The notes under the pieces were generated by a model. It ran no database searches, was not told where the DNA came from, and saw only the letters and a list, made by a program, of their open reading frames with translations. A stretch of DNA of 64,000 nucleotides from Anaerolineae bacterium (GTDB lineage: Bacteria > Chloroflexota > Anaerolineae > B4-G1 > SLSP01). Positions 59,071 through 64,000 of the stretch are shown here, piece after piece. A program made the position numbers and the translations under genes. The number at the start of each line of letters is the position of its first letter. The stretch's first letter is position 1. The stretch spans positions 62,001-126,000 of the forward strand of contig JAPKMR010000003.1 of NCBI GenBank assembly GCA_026645815.1. The letters run 5' to 3'.

Positions 59071-59466
59071 CTAGATGGTATGGGGTTGAATGAGGTCCCA
59101 CTTGTTGCCATATAGATCCATGAAGACCACGACCCAGCCGAAAGGCTCGTTGCGCGGTTCCTCGAGAAATCGCACCCCGTGTGCGCGCATATAGTCGTAA
59201 TCCCCCCAGAAGTTAGCGGTCTCCAGAAACAGGAAAACACGCCCGCCGGTCTGATCCCCCACACGGAGAACCTGCTCAGGCCCAACCGCTTGGGCCAGCA
59301 GCAATGCGGCGCCGGACAGTCCTGCCGGAGCTACACGCACCCAGCGTTTGCCATCCCCCAAGGGAGTGTCTTCGAGCACGGTGAAGCGCAACGCCTCAGT
59401 GAAGAAAGCTAGCGCCTCATCGTAATCGCGCACCAGAAACGTTAGCGAAGCAATCAAGTGTGCCAT
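59071..59466 (-). CDS. VOC (glyoxalase/bleomycin-resistance) family protein
   Basis: MAHLIASLTFLVRDYDEALAFFTEALRFTVLED...FMDLYGNKWDLIQP; upstream part of the ORF is antisense to proS. Confidence 0.88.
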   Translation of the reverse strand: MAHLIASLTFLVRDYDEALAFFTEALRFTVLEDTPLGDGKRWVRVAPAGLSGAALLLAQAVGPEQVLRVGDQTGGRVFLFLETANFWGDYDYMRAHGVRFLEEPRNEPFGWVVVFMDLYGNKWDLIQPHTI

Positions 59467-59494
59467 AAGTAAACCCCGGTTCGAAAGCGTCCCA

Positions 59495-60958
<1,464 letters not shown>

Positions 60959-61131
60959 TTATAGCCGAAGCTGCACTTTAGAAAAGCAGGCAGGCTATCG
61001 CCTCTGACTGTTCGGGGACTGTTTTGCTGACTTAAGACAGATGCAGCTAAAGGTCGAAAATGACCGCTTGTTTTTGGAGTCTGCGTTGCGGGAACGCGCC
61101 TTGCAGGAGGATCCTGAAGTGGTGCGATTTA

Positions 61132-61827
61132 TCAGCGGATAAGCCGCCCGAAGTTGATGCCGGCAGCATCCCATTCAATCAGGCGAAAGGGATAGACATT
61201 GACAACATCGGTGGCAAGATAGCGCGTTTGCCAGACTTGTGGACCATAAATGTGCTTATGCCCATGCAACAGCAAGCGAGGACGGAAATGCCGCATCAAA
61301 TTGACGAAGGCTGCGAAACCGAGATGGGCTGCATCAGGGCCATCATGGATGCCCGCGGCAGGGGCATGGGTAATCAAAATATCCAGGTACCGTCCAAAAC
61401 GCGCTCGATTCCACAGCAGGCGCAATCCCAACACGAGCACACGCACGCGCATCTGCTGTTGAGAATACTGATAGGGCGCATCGGGACGATAGCGGGTACA
61501 GCCCTCCAGTCCGGCAATAAGCAAATCGGTGTTCCGCAAGTGTACGGTACGACGGTCCAGGTTATGTAGACCACCAGGCTCCGCCAGTACACTCACGCCC
61601 TCCTCATGACTATCGTGATTGCCATGCACATAGAAGGCGTGTGGGGGGGTGAGATTGGTGACCAGAAATTCGAGATAAGAATACGGCAAATCGCCGCAGC
61701 TCAAGAGCAGGTCAATGTTGCCCACCAGATTTTTGACCCGTGGCTGATACAGGATTCGCGCCACCGTATCGCTGACCACCAAAATCCGTAAGGGACGCGA
61801 AACCGGAAAGATGGGCTGAGATTTCAC
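61132..61827 (-). CDS. Metallophosphoesterase
   Basis: ILVVSDTVARILY, LLSCGDLPYSYLEFL, YVHGNHDSH, LLHGHKHIYGP; likely GTG start. Confidence 0.85.
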   Translation of the reverse strand: MKSQPIFPVSRPLRILVVSDTVARILYQPRVKNLVGNIDLLLSCGDLPYSYLEFLVTNLTPPHAFYVHGNHDSHEEGVSVLAEPGGLHNLDRRTVHLRNTDLLIAGLEGCTRYRPDAPYQYSQQQMRVRVLVLGLRLLWNRARFGRYLDILITHAPAAGIHDGPDAAHLGFAAFVNLMRHFRPRLLLHGHKHIYGPQVWQTRYLATDVVNVYPFRLIEWDAAGINFGRLIR

Positions 61828-61828
61828 A

Positions 61829-62152
61829 TTATGTCCCTGCTTCGGATGAGGGAGCTTGTGGTCCAAAACGGCGATAATTCACAGCCAGTTTATCCATAAT
61901 CGCCTGTTCAAGGTCTATCTTCGTCAAATACGCCAGTTGGAGCAGGTAAAGCGCTACGTCGGCTAATTCTTCTGCCAGCGCCTCGGGAAGCGCCTCTTCA
62001 CCCCATTGGAAATGTTCCAGCACTTCCGCGGCTTCCAGCGAAAGCGAAATTGCGATGTTGCGCGGGTTTTGAACTAGAGGACTGTCGGCAGCGTACCAGC
62101 CCATCGCAGCGACGAAGGTATTCATTTCAGCAGTCAAGTCTTTGATATCCAT
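61829..62152 (-). CDS. MazG-like nucleotide pyrophosphohydrolase
   Basis: NIAISLSLEAAEVLEHFQWG...LAEELADVALYLLQLAYLTKIDLEQAI. Confidence 0.92.
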   Translation of the reverse strand: MDIKDLTAEMNTFVAAMGWYAADSPLVQNPRNIAISLSLEAAEVLEHFQWGEEALPEALAEELADVALYLLQLAYLTKIDLEQAIMDKLAVNYRRFGPQAPSSEAGT

Positions 62153-62201
62153 GGTTACCTCAAGTCAGTAGTATACGGCAGAATGCCATCCGGGCAACAA
62201 A

Positions 62202-62232
62202 AAGCCCCCAAAAGCCTGAGCTTTGGGGGCTT
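62202..62232 (-). terminator. Intrinsic terminator of pepA
   Basis: AAGCCCCCAAA / TTTGGGGGCTT with T-run on the minus strand. Confidence 0.88.
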
Positions 62233-62245
62233 GAAAAACACGCAA

Positions 62246-63748
62246 TCAGTCATTCCAACGGCGCAACGCCTCAACCAACAAGCGCACGCCATAACCGGTG
62301 CCGCCTCTGGGAATATAGGGACGGTCCTCATCCGCAATGCCCTGTGCAGCCATATCAATGTGCACCCAGGGTACGCCCTCGGGGACAAATTTGCTCAAGA
62401 AGAAGCCAGCTGTGATCGAGCCTCCCATACGGCTACCAACATGGCGCAGGTCCGCCACATCGGTCTTGAGCTGCTCACCATATTCTTCGAAGAGCGGCAT
62501 GGGCCAGACGCGATCATAGGTCGCGTTGCCGGCAGCCCGCAAACGTTCGATAAGCCCATCATCGCCCATCACTGCCGCAGCCGGCGACCCGAGAGCCACC
62601 GCTTGCGCGCCGGTCAAGGTCGCGATGTCTATAATCGCCTGGGGGTTGAACTGCGCCGCATAGGTCAGCGTATCAATCAGGACCATGCGTCCTTCGGCAT
62701 CAGTGCTGTGGATTTCAACCGTAAGCCCCTTGAGGGACTTCACCACATCACCGGGCTTGCTCGCCCAGGCATCCGGCATGTTCTCGGTGAGCGGCGCCAG
62801 AGCAACGACGTGTAATGGCAGGTCCAGCTGCGCTACGGCGCCAATGGCGCTGATAACTGCCGCAGCCCCCGCCATATCATCCTTCATCTTCCACATATCT
62901 TGCGAGGGCTTAATGGAGATACCGCCAGAATCAAAGGTGATGCCCTTGCCTACCAATACCACCGTGGGCAAATCCTCACGATCAGCATTGTGCTCCAGAA
63001 TTACCATCTTCGCCGGCTCGCCGCCGCCCTTGTTCACAGAAAGTAAGGCGCCCATACCCAGGGATTCCATCTCAGGTTTTTCCATGATGCGACACTGCAA
63101 GCCCACAACATCGGCCATAACCTGAGCCGTCTCCGCAATCCTGGAGGGGGTGGCGACATTCGCCGGGCGATTGACCAGATTGCGCGCCAGGCAAGTGGCT
63201 TCCGCAATGATTTGGCCCGCGCGCGCACCCGCCTTGATGGCATCGAGTTTCGCCGGATCAAGTTCGACCAAAACCAGGGTTTCCGGATCAGGGCGGACAT
63301 CATCGAGCTGTGTCTTGAGTTCCTGGTAACGATAAAGCCCCAGAATCGTTCCCTCAACAACAGCTTGTGCAGCGGTCTCGGTTTCGATGCCGCCAATGCC
63401 GGCGCCGTGAACGAGGGTGTGCAGCTGCGTCACACCTAAATCACGCGCCTTGCGCGCCACCGTTGCCGCTGCCTGGCGAATGCTCTCGACGGTGAATTTC
63501 TCTGCCTTGCCCAACCCGACCAACAACACACGTCGAGCAGGGAACTCGCCCACGGGATAGAGAACTGCCATCTCATTACGCTTGCCACGGAAATCGCCAG
63601 CAGCAATCAATGCACGAATCGCGCCGCCAAGCGCTACATCCACCGCACCCGTGGCGCCAGCCGGCTCAGTCACACCTTCAAAAAGATTAATGACGAGTGC
63701 TTGTGTCTCTTGTTCTTGAATCTTGCCCACGATAGTTTGAATTTGCAT
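62246..63748 (-). CDS. pepA: Leucyl (cytosol) aminopeptidase M17
   Basis: VGKGITFDSGGISIKPS, MKDDMAGAAAV, NTDAEGR-like STDAEGRMVLIDTLTYA. Confidence 0.95.
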   Translation of the reverse strand: MQIQTIVGKIQEQETQALVINLFEGVTEPAGATGAVDVALGGAIRALIAAGDFRGKRNEMAVLYPVGEFPARRVLLVGLGKAEKFTVESIRQAAATVARKARDLGVTQLHTLVHGAGIGGIETETAAQAVVEGTILGLYRYQELKTQLDDVRPDPETLVLVELDPAKLDAIKAGARAGQIIAEATCLARNLVNRPANVATPSRIAETAQVMADVVGLQCRIMEKPEMESLGMGALLSVNKGGGEPAKMVILEHNADREDLPTVVLVGKGITFDSGGISIKPSQDMWKMKDDMAGAAAVISAIGAVAQLDLPLHVVALAPLTENMPDAWASKPGDVVKSLKGLTVEIHSTDAEGRMVLIDTLTYAAQFNPQAIIDIATLTGAQAVALGSPAAAVMGDDGLIERLRAAGNATYDRVWPMPLFEEYGEQLKTDVADLRHVGSRMGGSITAGFFLSKFVPEGVPWVHIDMAAQGIADEDRPYIPRGGTGYGVRLLVEALRRWND

Positions 63749-63769
63749 AATAGGCTCCTGAAAGTCGTC

Positions 63770-63994
63770 TTAGAAACGATCCACAGGCAAAGCTGCTCGA
63801 CGCGCAGTAATATCGCCATAGGGTACGGGAAAAGCCGTTATCAATTTTCGTGCGTGAATCTGCAATTGTTCCCGCAGGAATTCGCCAGTAGCGGGGTTTT
63901 CCGGGAAACTAGTGACCAAGAATTCGAAGACGGTATTGATCTCAGAGTTTTCGATCTCATGGGCGAGCTGATAGGCATCCTCAAGATCAGTCAC
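63770..63994 (-). CDS. Hypothetical protein, possibly truncated by the window edge
   Basis: Open frame upstream of pepA on the same strand, reaching the window end. Confidence 0.4.
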   Translation of the reverse strand: MTDLEDAYQLAHEIENSEINTVFEFLVTSFPENPATGEFLREQLQIHARKLITAFPVPYGDITARRAALPVDRF

Positions 63995-64000
63995 AGCACC

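Overview
This 64-kb window looks like a Chloroflexota-type bacterial chromosome segment. That lineage is inferred from gene content only. About 50 genes are supported, mostly housekeeping: thyX, threonine synthase plus an ApgM-type phosphomutase, kbl/tdh, argF, cdaA/cdaR, sufU/sufS, ppsR-like, asnS, cysS, rlmB, korAB-like, proS and pepA. Between them sit secreted or surface proteins. I found no tRNA, rRNA, CRISPR array, integrase or transposase gene. The most unusual region is 290-8850. It holds a 30-aa peptide with a strong RBS and a YxxP-type (lasso/RiPP-like) leader, an ECF sigma factor, an anti-sigma-like protein with a fibronectin-like ectodomain, a small secreted protein, and two gingipain-like (C25) proteases flanking an S26 signal-peptidase/surface-protein fusion. 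Other notable signals are two families of dispersed intergenic hairpin elements (four hairpin copies plus one partial, three of them in divergent promoter regions), a YLPLV motif shared by three unrelated secreted proteins, a Met/Pro-rich repeat tail on a GlcD/Fe-S oxidoreductase, and an S51-like protein whose nucleophile motif appears altered. All family calls come from reading motifs; no database search was run.
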